Positions 20,692-30,200 of a stretch of DNA of 64,000 bases are shown piece after piece. Under the pieces are notes generated by a model. That model was not told where the DNA came from, did no database searches, and saw nothing but the letters and a program-made list of their open reading frames with translations. This DNA comes from Pseudoroseicyclus tamaricis (GTDB lineage: Bacteria; Pseudomonadota; Alphaproteobacteria; Rhodobacterales; Rhodobacteraceae), in the NCBI RefSeq assembly GCF_012070395.1, contig NZ_JAAFYS010000002.1, positions 372,001 to 436,000 of the forward strand, written 5' to 3'. The stretch's first letter is position 1, and each line of letters starts with the position of its first letter. Made by a program: the position numbers and the translations under genes.

Positions 20692-21128
20692 TCCTGAAGG
20701 CCGCCAACCTCGCGCTCCTGGTGCTCTTCCCGCTCTCGTGGTTCGCGCCCCTGATGCGGGCCGGCGTGCTGCCGCTCTTCGGGCTGGCGGAGATCTCGGT
20801 GATCTCGGGCCTGCAATCGCTCTGGGAGAGCGACGTGGCGCTGGCGCTGCTGGTGACCTTCTTCGCGCTGGTGGCGCCGATGCTGAAGGTGGTGGGGCTG
20901 GCGCTGATCCAGTTCGGCCTGCTCTCGGGCGCGGTGCATCGCCCGCTCCTCTGGCTGGGGCGGCTGGCGATGGGGGACGTCTTCCTGATCGCGCTCTACA
21001 TCGCCATCGCCAAGGGCATCGGCGTGGGCCGGGTGGAGACGGCATGGGGGCTGTGGCTCTTCACCGGCTGCATCCTCGGCTCCCTGGCGGTGTCGGCGAT
21101 GAGCGCGCGGGAGGCAAAGGTGGGTTGA
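20688..21128 (+). CDS. Paraquat-inducible protein A (PqiA) domain protein
   Basis: Inner-membrane protein of 146 residues with four predicted helices (about 2-24, 42-66, 80-100 and 112-135) and the PqiA-domain wording LPLFGLAEISVISGLQSLWESD. Full PqiA has two such domains and zinc-finger cysteines; this is a single cysteine-free domain. PqiA works with MCE proteins in lipid transport, which fits its place after the Mla-type ABC genes. The stop codon lies inside a dispersed palindrome (21120-21142). Confidence 0.83.
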   Translation: MILKAANLALLVLFPLSWFAPLMRAGVLPLFGLAEISVISGLQSLWESDVALALLVTFFALVAPMLKVVGLALIQFGLLSGAVHRPLLWLGRLAMGDVFLIALYIAIAKGIGVGRVETAWGLWLFTGCILGSLAVSAMSAREAKVG

Positions 21129-21142
21129 AAACCCGCCCTACG
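21120..21142. repeat. GGTGGGTTG/CCCTAC palindrome, copy 1
   Basis: The palindromic sequence GTGGGTTGAAAACCCGCC followed by CTAC belongs to the same family as 21188-21210, 23796-23818 and 35704-35726. This copy supplies the TGA stop of the PqiA-like gene. Confidence 0.7.
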
Positions 21143-21187
21143 GTGCCCGGAGTCCTGGGGCGGACGTTTCGACGCCCGCGCACCCTC

Positions 21188-21210
21188 GTAGGGTGGGTTT
21201 CCAACCCACC
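21188..21210. repeat. GTAGGGTGGGTT palindrome, copy 2 (inverted)
   Basis: A 23-bp sequence beginning GTAGGGTGGGTTTCC and ending AACCCACC. It is the reverse complement of the 23796 and 35704 copies and lies 46 bp from copy 1, facing it. Confidence 0.75.
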
Positions 21211-21240
21211 TCCCCATCACCACCCACGCAAACGCCTGCC

Positions 21241-21384
21241 GGCGCAGGGCGAGCGCCGGCCCGGGGGTGGCGCCCCGATGATCCCGCCCCTTGATTTATG
21301 GTGCAACCACCTCCCCGCTCAGACCTCCGCGCGAACGTCACCGGAGCGCCAGCCCGCGGGACGGGCCGGCGCTCGCCCTGCGCC
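21241..21384 (-). repeat. TIR element, copy B (144 bp)
   Basis: Terminal inverted repeats of 23 bp (21241-21263 and 21362-21384) enclose a diverged core; on the minus strand ACCATAAAT replaces the GGCATAAAG of other copies. The right flank CGCGCACCGGGCTGGGGAACAGCTC matches the flank of copy A. It occupies the gap between the PqiA-like gene and radA (21129-21502), where no gene is supported. Confidence 0.7.
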
Positions 21385-21502
21385 TTTGGCGCGCACCGGG
21401 CTGGGGAACAGCTCCGGCCGGGTGTCCCCATACCCCTCCCTGCCCACCCAAACGTCACACCCCCCGCATGGACGCCGCCGCCTGCCCCTGCCAAAAGGGC
21501 GC

Positions 21503-22924
21503 ATGGCCAAGGATGCCCCATTCGTCTGCTCCGCCTGCGGTGCCGCCCACGCCAAGTGGTCGGGCCAGTGCGACGCCTGCGGGGCGTGGAACACGCTCGT
21601 CGAGCAGGGCGCCCTCTCGCAGGGCCCCGGCGCCAAGAAGCTGGCCGCGCGCGGCAGCCGGCTCGAGCTGACCGATCTCGGCGGCGAGGCGGAGGAGGCC
21701 CCGCGCACCGCTGCCGGCGTGGCGGAACTCGACCGGGTGCTGGGCGGCGGGCTCGTCGCCGCCTCCGCCATCCTGCTCGGCGGCGATCCCGGCATCGGCA
21801 AGTCCACGCTGCTGCTGCAGGCCGCCGCCCGCTTCGCGCGTGGCGGCATGGAGGTGCTCTACGTCTCAGGCGAGGAATCGGCGGCGCAGATCCAGCTGCG
21901 CGCCCGGCGCCTCGGCCTCGCCGAGAGCCCGGTGAAACTCGCCGCCGCCACGAACCTCCGCGACATCCTCACGACGCTCGATGCCGCGCCGCCCGGCCTC
22001 GTCATCATCGATTCCATCCAGACCATCTGGCACGACGGGCTGGACGCGGCGCCCGGCTCCGTCTCCCAGCTGCGGGCCGTGGCGCAGGAGCTGGTGAGCT
22101 TCGCCAAGCGCCGGGGCTCCGCGCTCATCCTCGTCGGCCACGTCACCAAGGAAGGCGCGCTGGCCGGCCCCCGGGTCATCGAGCACCTCGTCGACACGGT
22201 CCTCTACTTCGAGGGCGAGCGCGGCCATGCCTTCCGCCTCTTGCGCGCCGTGAAGAACCGCTTCGGCCCCGCGGACGAGATCGGCGTCTTCGAAATGACC
22301 GGCAAGGGTCTGGCGGAGGTGAAGAATCCCTCCGCCCTCTTCCTCTCGGACAGGGAGGCGGAAGTGCCCGGCACCGCCGTCTTCGCCGGCATCGAGGGGA
22401 CGCGCACGCTCCTCTGCGAGATCCAGGCCCTCGTCGCCCCCGCCCCGCCCGGCCAGTCGCGCCGCTCCGTCCTCGGGCTCGATGCGGGGCGGCTCAACAT
22501 GCTGCTGGCGGTGCTGGACGCGCGGGCGGGCATCTCCTTCGCCGGGCATGACGTCTATCTCAACGTCGCGGGCGGCCTTCGGATCACCGAGCCGGCGGCC
22601 GACCTGGCCATCGCCGCGGCGCTCCTTTCGGCCCGCGAGGGGCGGCCGCTCCCGTCATTGTGTGTCTTTTTCGGCGAGATCAGCCTCTCCGGCGCGCTCC
22701 GCCCTGTGCCGCAGACCGAAAATCGGTTGAAAGAAGCGCAGAAACTTGGTTTCACCTCGGCGGCGTTGCCGAGGCTCAGTCGCCGGGGCGGCGCCGGGCG
22801 CACGCAGATGCGCCTGAGGGACATGGACGAGATCGCCAGCTTCGTCGCCGAGATGTTCGGCGAAGCGTCAGGCGAGGCTCCCGCGGCGCCCGAGGCGGCG
22901 CCCGGGCACAGGCAGGAGAGCTGA
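21503..22924 (+). CDS. radA: DNA repair protein RadA
   Basis: RecA-like ATPase that promotes branch migration in recombination. The start at 21503 is chosen because it begins the N-terminal zinc finger FVCSACGAAHAKWSGQCDAC. The 473 residues contain Walker A GGDPGIGKST near 94, the RadA-specific KNRFG motif near 252 and a C-terminal Lon-like domain ending near 455. A longer frame upstream overlaps repeat copy B and the previous gene. Its TGA shares a base with the cvpA ATG. Confidence 0.96.
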   Translation: MAKDAPFVCSACGAAHAKWSGQCDACGAWNTLVEQGALSQGPGAKKLAARGSRLELTDLGGEAEEAPRTAAGVAELDRVLGGGLVAASAILLGGDPGIGKSTLLLQAAARFARGGMEVLYVSGEESAAQIQLRARRLGLAESPVKLAAATNLRDILTTLDAAPPGLVIIDSIQTIWHDGLDAAPGSVSQLRAVAQELVSFAKRRGSALILVGHVTKEGALAGPRVIEHLVDTVLYFEGERGHAFRLLRAVKNRFGPADEIGVFEMTGKGLAEVKNPSALFLSDREAEVPGTAVFAGIEGTRTLLCEIQALVAPAPPGQSRRSVLGLDAGRLNMLLAVLDARAGISFAGHDVYLNVAGGLRITEPAADLAIAAALLSAREGRPLPSLCVFFGEISLSGALRPVPQTENRLKEAQKLGFTSAALPRLSRRGGAGRTQMRLRDMDEIASFVAEMFGEASGEAPAAPEAAPGHRQES

Positions 22925-23487
22925 TGGACGGTTTCACCCTGATCGACGGCGTCGTCGCGATCATCATCATCCTGTCGGCCCTGCTCGCCTATTCCCGCGG
23001 CTTCGTGCGCGAGGCGCTCGCCATCGCCGCCTGGATCGGCGCCGCGATGCTGGCCTTCATCTTCGCCGACGAGATGCGCCCGCTGGTCGAGCAGATCCCC
23101 GTCGTGGGCGATTTCATCGGCGACAGCTGCGAGCTGGCGGTGATCGCGGCGTTCTTCGCCGTCTTCGCGCTGGCGCTGATCGTCTTCTCGCTGTTCACGC
23201 CGCTCTTCTCCTCGCTCGTCCAGCGCTCGGCGCTCGGCGGGGTGGACCAGGGGCTCGGCTTCCTCTTCGGCGTGGCCCGCGGCATCCTGCTCGTGGCGGT
23301 GGCCTTCTTCGTCTACGAGACGGTCCTCTCCGCGCAGGCCGTGCCGATGGTGGAAGACAGCCGCGCCGCCGCCGTCTTCTCCCGCCTGACCGGCTCCATC
23401 GCCGAGCAGAACCCGGAGAACGCCCTCGGCTGGTTCCAGCTGCAATACGCCGAGCTGGTCGTGGCCTGCACCGGCGAGCCGATCTGA
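22924..23487 (+). CDS. cvpA: CvpA-family inner-membrane protein
   Basis: Membrane protein of 187 residues with four hydrophobic segments (about 7-25, 32-48, 67-92 and 110-132) and the CvpA motif AYSRGFVREALAI near 22. CvpA proteins help colicin V export and envelope stress resistance in enterics; the exact role here is unknown. Position directly before purF is conserved in many proteobacteria. It is joined to radA by TGATG. Confidence 0.9.
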   Translation: MDGFTLIDGVVAIIIILSALLAYSRGFVREALAIAAWIGAAMLAFIFADEMRPLVEQIPVVGDFIGDSCELAVIAAFFAVFALALIVFSLFTPLFSSLVQRSALGGVDQGLGFLFGVARGILLVAVAFFVYETVLSAQAVPMVEDSRAAAVFSRLTGSIAEQNPENALGWFQLQYAELVVACTGEPI

Positions 23488-24263
23488 GGAGCCGGGGAGC
23501 GGCTGTTGCCGCTCTCCCCATTCTCGATCCGTCAGGGGCAGCGTCTGCCGGGATGCTCCCCGGCTGAAACAGCGTCCCTTGAGGCCCGACCTCGCCGCTT
23601 TCTCTGCGCGCGGAATCAAGGCCGCAGGCCGCCGCGCGAGCGCCGGCCCGTCCCCGCGGGCTGGCGCTCTGGCTGGGCTGGGTGCTCCGCTTACCGCGAC
23701 GAGGGGCGTGGCCGGCATAAAGCGCGTCGCACGACCGTTGCAGCGCCACCCCACGTGCCGGCGTGAGAGCGCAGCGCTTGTGGCGCGCCGGGGATGGTGG
23801 GTTGGAAACCCACCCTACGAGACCCGCTCGGGGCCAGGGCTCCGGAGACTCGGCCGCTCTTTCCCCCGCGCGGAATCAAGCCGCAGGCGCCGCGCGAGCG
23901 CCGGCCCGTCCCGGCGGGCTGGCGCTCTGGCTGAGCTTGGTGCTGAGCGCGCCGCGGGGAGGGACTTGGCTGGCATAAAGCGCGCAGCGGCCCCGTTGGT
24001 GCGCCACCCCACGGGCCGGCGTGCGAGGGCAGCGCTGGTTGAGACCTGGCCCGCCTCCAAGGGGCGCACCCAGGTCCACCGGCCGCATGTTCGCCCCTAC
24101 CACTGCACTCAAGTCACCGCCTCCCCACCCACCAACCGCCCAGCAATGTGTCAGCCCCGCCCAATCTCGCGGTCTCTTGCCGCCGAACATGATCGTTCCG
24201 TGACAGCGCCTCCGGATGCGGCTATGCCACGCGCAGCTGCCCCAGAGAGTCGGAGCATTTCCC
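23488..24263. repeat. Repeat-filled gap between cvpA and purF (TIR copies C, D)
   Basis: This 776-bp gap holds two TIR-element copies in the same direction (C about 23621-23780, D about 23881-24038), each with GGCATAAAGCGCG and the shared left flank GCGCGGAATCAAG-CCGCAGG. That flank differs from the flank of copies A, B and E, so C and D form a subfamily. Their right TIR ends have decayed. The palindrome GGTGGGTTGGAAACCCACC lies at 23796-23814 between them. After 24060 the sequence is unique and probably holds the purF promoter. No gene is supported. Confidence 0.65.
23796..23818. repeat. GGTGGGTT palindrome, copy 3
   Basis: A 23-bp copy, GGTGGGTTGGAAACCCACC followed by CTAC. It lies between TIR element copies C and D and is identical to the reverse complement of copy 2. 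Confidence 0.75.
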
Positions 24264-25733
24264 TTGCCCCATCCTGCGCCCGCGCATCCCTTCGACGATG
24301 ACAAGCTGAAGGAGGAATGCGGCGTCTTCGGCATTGTCGGCGTCGCCGATGCCGCGAACTTCGTCGCCCTTGGCCTGCATGCCCTGCAACATCGCGGGCA
24401 GGAGGCCTGCGGTATGGTCACCCATGACACAGAGACGGGCTTCCACTCCGCCCGCCGCATGGGAATCGTCCGCGACAACTTCACCTCGTCGGAGGTGATG
24501 GCCACGCTGCCCGGCGAGATCGGCATCGGCCACGTGCGCTACTCCACCGCCGGCTCCAAGGGGCAGACGGCGATCCGCGACGTGCAGCCCTTCTTCGGCG
24601 AGTTCTCCATGGGCGGCGCCGCGCTGGCCCATAACGGCAACATCACCAACGCCGCCTCGCTCCGGCGCGAGCTGATCGAGCGCGGCTCGATCTTCCAGAG
24701 CTCGTCGGACAGCGAGTGCATCATCCACCTGATGGCCCGCTCCATGGGCCGCTCGATCCCCGACCGTGTCGAGGAGGCCCTGCGCAAGACGGAGGGCGCC
24801 TTCTCCATCGTCGCCATGACTCGCACCAAGCTGATCGGCTGCCGCGATCCGCGCGGCGTGCGCCCCCTCGTGCTCGGCCGCCACGGCGACGGCTGGATCC
24901 TCGCGTCGGAGACCTGCGCGCTCGACATCATCGGGGCGGATTTCATCCGTGACATCGCCCCCGGCGAGATGGTCGTCATCTCCGCCGACACCGGCGTCGA
25001 GAGCTACTTCCCCTTCCGCCAGAAGTCGTCGCGCTTCTGCATCTTCGAGCATGTCTACTTCTCGCGCCCCGATTCGATCCTCGGCGGCCGCTCGGTCTAC
25101 GAGACCCGCGAATCCATCGGCCGCGAGCTGGCCCGCGAGGCACCCGTGGACGCCGATCTCGTCTGCCCGGTGCCCGATTCGGGCACGCCGGCAGCCATCG
25201 GCTACTCCGCCGAGAGCGGCATCCCCTACGGCATGGGCATCATCCGCAACCAGTACATGGGGCGGACCTTCATCGAGCCCTCCGAGCAGATCCGCAACAT
25301 GGGCGTGCGGCTCAAGCTCAACGTCAACCGGGCGCTGATCCGCGGCAAGCGGGTCGTGCTGGTGGACGACTCGGTCGTGCGCGGCACCACGACGCGCAAG
25401 ATCAAGGAGATGATCCTCGATGCCGGCGCGGCGGAGGTGCACTTCCGCATCGCCTCGCCGCCCACCGCCTGGCCCTGCTTCTACGGCGTCGACACACCCC
25501 AGCGCGAGAAGCTGCTCGCCGCGACGATGAGCGAGGAGGAGATGCGCCAGCATCTCAACGTCGATTCGCTGAAGTTCATCTCCCTCGACGGGCTCTACCG
25601 CGCCGTGGGTGAGTCGGGCGGGCGTGACCCGGCGCAGCCGCAATATTGCGACGCCTGCTTCTCCGGCGAGTACCCCATCGAGCCGGCGGACATGATCGAG
25701 CAGGGCTTCCAGCTGAAGACGGCCGCCGAGTAG
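24264..25733 (+). CDS. purF: Amidophosphoribosyltransferase
   Basis: First committed step of purine synthesis (PRPP plus glutamine to phosphoribosylamine). The TTG at 24264, 9 nt after GGAG, is preferred; an ATG at 24216 lacks a clear ribosome site. From TTG there are 489 residues with a short propeptide ending KLKEE before the catalytic Cys (ECGVFG) of the Ntn glutaminase domain, and the PRPP site VVLVDDSVVRGTT near 368. No iron-sulfur cysteine set is evident beyond CDAC near the C-terminus. Confidence 0.94.
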   Translation: MPHPAPAHPFDDDKLKEECGVFGIVGVADAANFVALGLHALQHRGQEACGMVTHDTETGFHSARRMGIVRDNFTSSEVMATLPGEIGIGHVRYSTAGSKGQTAIRDVQPFFGEFSMGGAALAHNGNITNAASLRRELIERGSIFQSSSDSECIIHLMARSMGRSIPDRVEEALRKTEGAFSIVAMTRTKLIGCRDPRGVRPLVLGRHGDGWILASETCALDIIGADFIRDIAPGEMVVISADTGVESYFPFRQKSSRFCIFEHVYFSRPDSILGGRSVYETRESIGRELAREAPVDADLVCPVPDSGTPAAIGYSAESGIPYGMGIIRNQYMGRTFIEPSEQIRNMGVRLKLNVNRALIRGKRVVLVDDSVVRGTTTRKIKEMILDAGAAEVHFRIASPPTAWPCFYGVDTPQREKLLAATMSEEEMRQHLNVDSLKFISLDGLYRAVGESGGRDPAQPQYCDACFSGEYPIEPADMIEQGFQLKTAAE

Positions 25734-26075
25734 CGCCTCAGCCGGCCAGCGCGGCCAGCGTCTCCTCCTCGATCTGCTGCATCCCGCCCCTGCCGGGGGA
25801 CGCTAGGCAGGCCGCGGGGCCGGTGCAACCGCTGGTGCGGGCCTCGTCACCGGGCCGCCTCCGCCCCCCGCAATGCACATGATCGTGCGTCGGCAGGAGG
25901 CTGCACACCGCACCCTTGCGTCACTGGCAGAAGGGCGCGCATGGAGTCTCGGCCCCTTCCCTCCGCCCGCCGCCCTTGGCAAGAGGCGGGCTCTTCCCCA
26001 GAGCCCGTTCCGGCCTCTCCCGCCTCGCCCGGCGGGCCGGCCGGGGCGGGCACTTTGCGAACGGACCCGAGCGAC
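25734..26075. other. Gap between purF and the PilP-like gene
   Basis: I see no supported gene in these 342 bases. A short reading frame on the minus strand at about 25739-25783 (MQQIEEETLAALAG) looks gene-like but has no upstream body and may be a remnant. The frame of the following small gene stays open back to 25941, so a longer, proline-rich N-terminus for that protein is possible. Confidence 0.5.
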
Positions 26076-26333
26076 ATGAGCGAACAGACGACGACCCCCG
26101 AGGTGGCTGCGGCCGCCACGATCTCCACCGAGCTGCCCGAGAGCGGCCTGCTGCTCCTCGGCACCTTCTCGGCGCCCGAAGGCGGCGCGGCGCTGCTGCG
26201 CCTCTCCGATGGCACCATCGCCCGAGTCACCCCCGGCGACGAGACGGGGGCCGGCGAGGTCCTTTCCATCGGTGACGGCCAGATCACTTTCGCCCGTGCC
26301 GGCGAGGAGGTGACGCTGGGCATGATCGGCTGA
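26076..26333 (+). CDS. Small protein resembling the PilP/GspC-type domain
   Basis: An 85-residue acidic protein; the C-terminal 60 residues follow the pattern LLGTFS-x-GGAALLRLSDGTIARVTPGD-x-GEVLSIGDGQITFARAGEE, like the small beta domain of PilP/GspC secretion-pilus proteins. No signal peptide or membrane helix is visible from this start; a start at 25941 would add 45 proline-rich residues. No pilus genes are nearby, so the function is unknown and the family assignment rests on this pattern only. Confidence 0.5.
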   Translation: MSEQTTTPEVAAAATISTELPESGLLLLGTFSAPEGGAALLRLSDGTIARVTPGDETGAGEVLSIGDGQITFARAGEEVTLGMIG

Positions 26334-26518
26334 GGGACGCGCCTCCCGACTCCCACGGGCCCGCGGTGGCCTTCACGCTCCCGGAACCCCGGGCATCCAT
26401 GGTGGCAAGCGGCCCCGCCCGCCTGCCGCCGCGCGCGGCGCCGGCCCGGGACAGGATGCAACTGTCCCGGGCCTGACGCATTGGCCCTCTTTAAGCGGCA
26501 GAAAGGAGAGCCTGTTTC

Positions 26519-26833
26519 ATGACAGCTCAACTGATAGCCTGGGCCCTCATCACCCCGTTCACGCTCGCCTTCATCTATGCCGGCATCCACGAGTACCGAC
26601 GCTACAAGTCCGGCGGCAAAGCCAACTACGGGCTGACCTACGACGAGGAGACGGGGACGACCTACATCACCGGGATCGGCGACGAGGAGGGCTACCAGAT
26701 CGACGACTACGACCCCTCGACCTACCGCGACCCGGACGTCGCCGTGGCTCAGGAAGAGCCCGCGACCGACCCCGACAGCCCGGCTGACGATGACCCCGAG
26801 GCCGACGACCGCCCCGGCACCTCCCGGCCCTAG
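26519..26833 (+). CDS. Small membrane-anchored protein with acidic tail
   Basis: A 104-residue protein of unknown function. One N-terminal hydrophobic helix (about 5-23, AWALITPFTLAFIYAGI) is followed by a basic RRYKSGG stretch, a tyrosine- and threonine-rich middle (TYDEETGTTYITGIGDEEGY) and a strongly acidic, proline-containing C-terminus. The ribosome site GAAAGGAGAG lies 8 nt before the ATG and a hairpin terminator follows, so it is a free-standing expressed gene. Confidence 0.75.
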   Translation: MTAQLIAWALITPFTLAFIYAGIHEYRRYKSGGKANYGLTYDEETGTTYITGIGDEEGYQIDDYDPSTYRDPDVAVAQEEPATDPDSPADDDPEADDRPGTSRP

Positions 26834-26866
26834 CCCCCTGCCCGACAGCCTCACCCCCAAGAAAAA

Positions 26867-26887
26867 AGGCGCCCGCTAGGGGCGCCT
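26867..26887. terminator. Bidirectional intrinsic terminator
   Basis: AGGCGCCC (26867-26874) and GGGCGCCT (26880-26887) form an 8-bp stem with a 5-nt loop. An A-run (26862-26867) stands before it and CTTAGTTT after it, so it can end transcription of the small membrane gene from the left and of the nrdJ operon from the right. Confidence 0.82.
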
Positions 26888-26986
26888 CTTAGTTTCGCTG
26901 ACCGGGCTCAATGATTCACCGCTCGAGTTTGTTTGCCTGCGGCCCGACCCGCGTCCCCCAGGTGGCGCGCGCACGCGCCGGGGATC

Positions 26987-27259
26987 TCAATTCTCCACCG
27001 CCACCTCGTAGAGGTCGACGTAGGTGCCGCTCACCCGCCACTCCGGCGCCGCCTGCCCCCAGAGGAGCGGGGTGACGATGTCACCCGGATGCTCGCTCTC
27101 GAAGGCGAAGGCGGTGCCCTCCTCCAGCCAGCCGCGCACGGCCTTGGAGGGGGGCGAGACGTAGGCGATGCGCTCGCCGGAGGCCAGGGTCATCAGCGGC
27201 GCCGAGACCTCGACGCTTCTCCCGCCGCCGGTGAACCGGCCATTGACCGTGGTGCGCAT
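26987..27259 (-). CDS. Small protein downstream of nrdJ
   Basis: A 90-residue protein of unknown function starting 14 nt after the nrdJ stop, with GAAGGCGAGG as ribosome site. It looks like a compact soluble beta-rich domain (RFTGGGRSVEVSAPLMTL, then WRVSGTYVDLYEV). The frame is open farther upstream inside the nrdJ end but that would be an overlap without a better start. Co-transcription with nrdJ suggests a link to it, not shown by any motif. Confidence 0.7.
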   Translation of the reverse strand: MRTTVNGRFTGGGRSVEVSAPLMTLASGERIAYVSPPSKAVRGWLEEGTAFAFESEHPGDIVTPLLWGQAAPEWRVSGTYVDLYEVAVEN

Positions 27260-27273
27260 CGCCTCGCCTTCTG

Positions 27274-30200
27274 TCAGCTGCAGCCGGACGTCCCGCCGCA
27301 GGTGTTGCACTTCATGCAGGTGCCGTTGCGGACCAGCGTGTAGTTGCCGCACTCGCCGCAGGGGTCGCCCTCGTAGCCCTGCATCCGGGCCTTGTCGCGT
27401 GCGGAGATCTGCGTCGTGGCGGCCAGCGTCGTGGTGCGCGGCTCGATGCCGGAGAGGCTCTGCGCGGCCTGCGCGCCGTTGGTGCCGTTGAGCGAGACGG
27501 CCGCGCCGCCCTGCAGCACCACCAGCTCCTGCGGCAGGCGCTTGCGCAGGTAGCCCGTGGAGCTGATCTGCTTGAGCACCTCGAGGCTCTTGTAGGCCGC
27601 GCTCTCCGTCACCGGGGCGAGGTTGGCATCCACCTTCGCCTCTTCCCCCTGCCCCAGCGAGTCGAAGCTGGCGCCTTCGGGGGCGACATGGGCGAGGTCC
27701 GTCCGGTCGAGGTAGGACACCGCCAGCTCGCGGAAGACGTAGTCGAGGATCGACGTGGCCGACTTGATGGCCTCGTTGCCCTGCACCATGCCGGCCGGCT
27801 CGAACTTGGTGAAGGTGAAGGCGTCGACGAACTCCTCCAGCGGCACGCCGTATTGCAGGCCGACGGACACCGCGATGGCGAAGTTGTTCATCATGGCGCG
27901 GAAGCCGGCGCCTTCCTTGTGCATGTCGATGAAGATTTCCCCAAGGGAACCATCACCATACTCGCCGGTGCGCAGGTACACCTTGTGGCCGCCGACGATG
28001 GCCTTCTGGGTGTAGCCCTTGCGGCGCTGGGGCATCTTCTCGCGATGGGAGCGGACAACCTCCTTCACGATGACCTTCTCGACGATCTTCTCGGCCAGCA
28101 CCTGGGCGCGGGCGGCGGGCGTGCCCGTCTCCAGCACCTCTTCGGCCTCCTCGTCATCCTCGATCAGGGCCGAGGCGAGCGGCTGGCTGAGCTTGGAGCC
28201 GTCGCGGTAGAGCGCGTTGGCCTTCACGCCGAGGCTCCAGGACAGCTCGTAGGCCTTCTGGCAATCCTCGATGCTGGCCGTGTTCGCCATGTTGATGGTC
28301 TTGGAGATCGCGCCAGAGATGAAGCTCTGCGCCGCCGCCATCATGGTGATGTGGCTCTTCACGGAGAGGTAGCGCTTGCCCTTCTTGCCGCAGGGGTTGG
28401 CGCAGTCGAAGACGGAGAGGTGCTCGTCCTTGAGGTGCGGCGCGCCCTCCAGCGTCATCGTCCCGCAGACCCAGTCGTTCGCGGCCTCGATGTCCGCCCG
28501 GGTGAACCCGAGGTGACGGAGGAGGTCGAACGTCGGGTCCGCCAGCTTGGCGGCGGGGATGCCGAGCGTGTCGCGGCAGAAGGCCTCGCCCAGCGTCCAC
28601 TGGTTGAAGACGAAGCGGATGTCGAAGGCCGACGGCAGCGCCGCCTCGATCTTGTCGAGCTCGGCCTGGCCAAAGCCGTGGCCGATCAGCGCGGTGTGGC
28701 TGAGCGCCGGCGCATCGGCCAGCGATTTGCGGCCCACGGCGTAGTCGATGATCTCCTGGATCTGCATGGCCGAGTAGCCGAGCCGCTCCAGCGCCGCCGG
28801 AACCGAGCGGTTGATGATCTTGAAGTAGCCGCCGCCGGCGAGCTTCTTGAACTTCACCAGCGCGAAGTCCGGCTCGATGCCCGTGGTGTCGCAATCCATC
28901 ACGAGGCCGATCGTGCCGGTCGGCGCGATGACGGAGACCTGCGCATTGCGGTAGCCGTGCTTCTCGCCCAGCTGCAGCGCTTCGTCCCAGGCCTTCTCGG
29001 CCAGCTGGCGCAGGCGCGGGTCGGGGCAGTTGCCGTTGTCGAGCGCGACCGGCTTCACCGCGAGACCTTCGTAGCCCTCGGTCTTGCCGTAGGCGGCGGT
29101 GCGGTGGTTGCGGATGACGCGCAGCATGTGCTCGGCATTGCGCTTGTAGCCGGCGAAGGCGCCGAGCTCACCGGCCATCTCGGCCGAGGTGGCATAGGCG
29201 GTGCCGGTCATGATCGCCGTCAGGGCGCCGGCCATCGCGCGGCCGCCGTCGCTGTCGTAGCTCAGCCCCATGTTCATCAGCAGGCCGCCGATATTGGCAT
29301 AGCCGAGGCCGAGGGTGCGGAAGTCGTAGGACAGCCGCGCGATTTCCTCGCTCGGGAACTGCGCCATGGCCACGGAGATTTCCAGCGTCACCGTCCACAG
29401 GCGGGTGGCGTGGATGTAGCGCTCGACCGCGAACTCATCGCCATCGAGGAAGGTCAGCAGGTTCATCGAGGCCAGGTTGCAGGCCGTATCGTCGAGGAAC
29501 ATGTATTCCGAGCACGGGTTGGAGCCGCGGATCGGGCCGTCCTCCGGGCAGGTGTGCCAGGCGTTGACGGTGTCGTGGAACTGGATGCCCGGGTCGGCGC
29601 AGGCCCATGCGGCGTGGCCGATCTTGTCCCAGAGCTCGCGGGCCGGAACGGTCTTGGCGACCTCGCCCGTCGTGCGGTTGATCAGATGCCAATCGGCATC
29701 GTCCTGCACGGCCTTCAGGAAGGCGTCGGTCACGCGGATGGAGTTGTTGGAATTCTGGCCGGAGACCGAGGAATAGGCCTCGCTGTCCCAATCGGTGTCG
29801 TAGGTGGGGAACTCGATGCTGTCGTGACCCTGCCGCGCGTAATCGAGCACGCGCTTGATGTAGGTCTCGGGGATCGCATCGCGCTTGGCCTGACGGACGG
29901 CATCCTTCAGGGCCGCGTTCACGGCGGGGTCGTAGGCGTCCTCGACCTTTCCGTCCCAGGCCTTGATGGCGGCGAAGATGCCGTTGAGGCGCTTCTCGTG
30001 CATCTTGGAGCCAGCGACCAGGGCCGCGACCTTCTGCTCCTCGAGCACCTTCCACTCGATGAACTGCTCGATATCGGGGTGGTCGGCGTCGACGATGACC
30101 ATCTTCGCGGCCCGGCGCGTGGTGCCGCCCGACTTGATGGCGCCCGCCGCGCGGTCACCGATCTTGAGGAAGCCCATGAGGCCCGAGGATTTGCCGCCGC

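Noticed and set aside
23570-24300. Arginine-rich open frames across TIR copies C and D
   Set aside because: They translate the repeats themselves and differ in frame between copies, so no protein is conserved.
25739-25783. Short minus-strand frame MQQIEEETLAALAG after purF
   Set aside because: Gene-like composition but only 14 codons, no ribosome site and no upstream body; at most a remnant.
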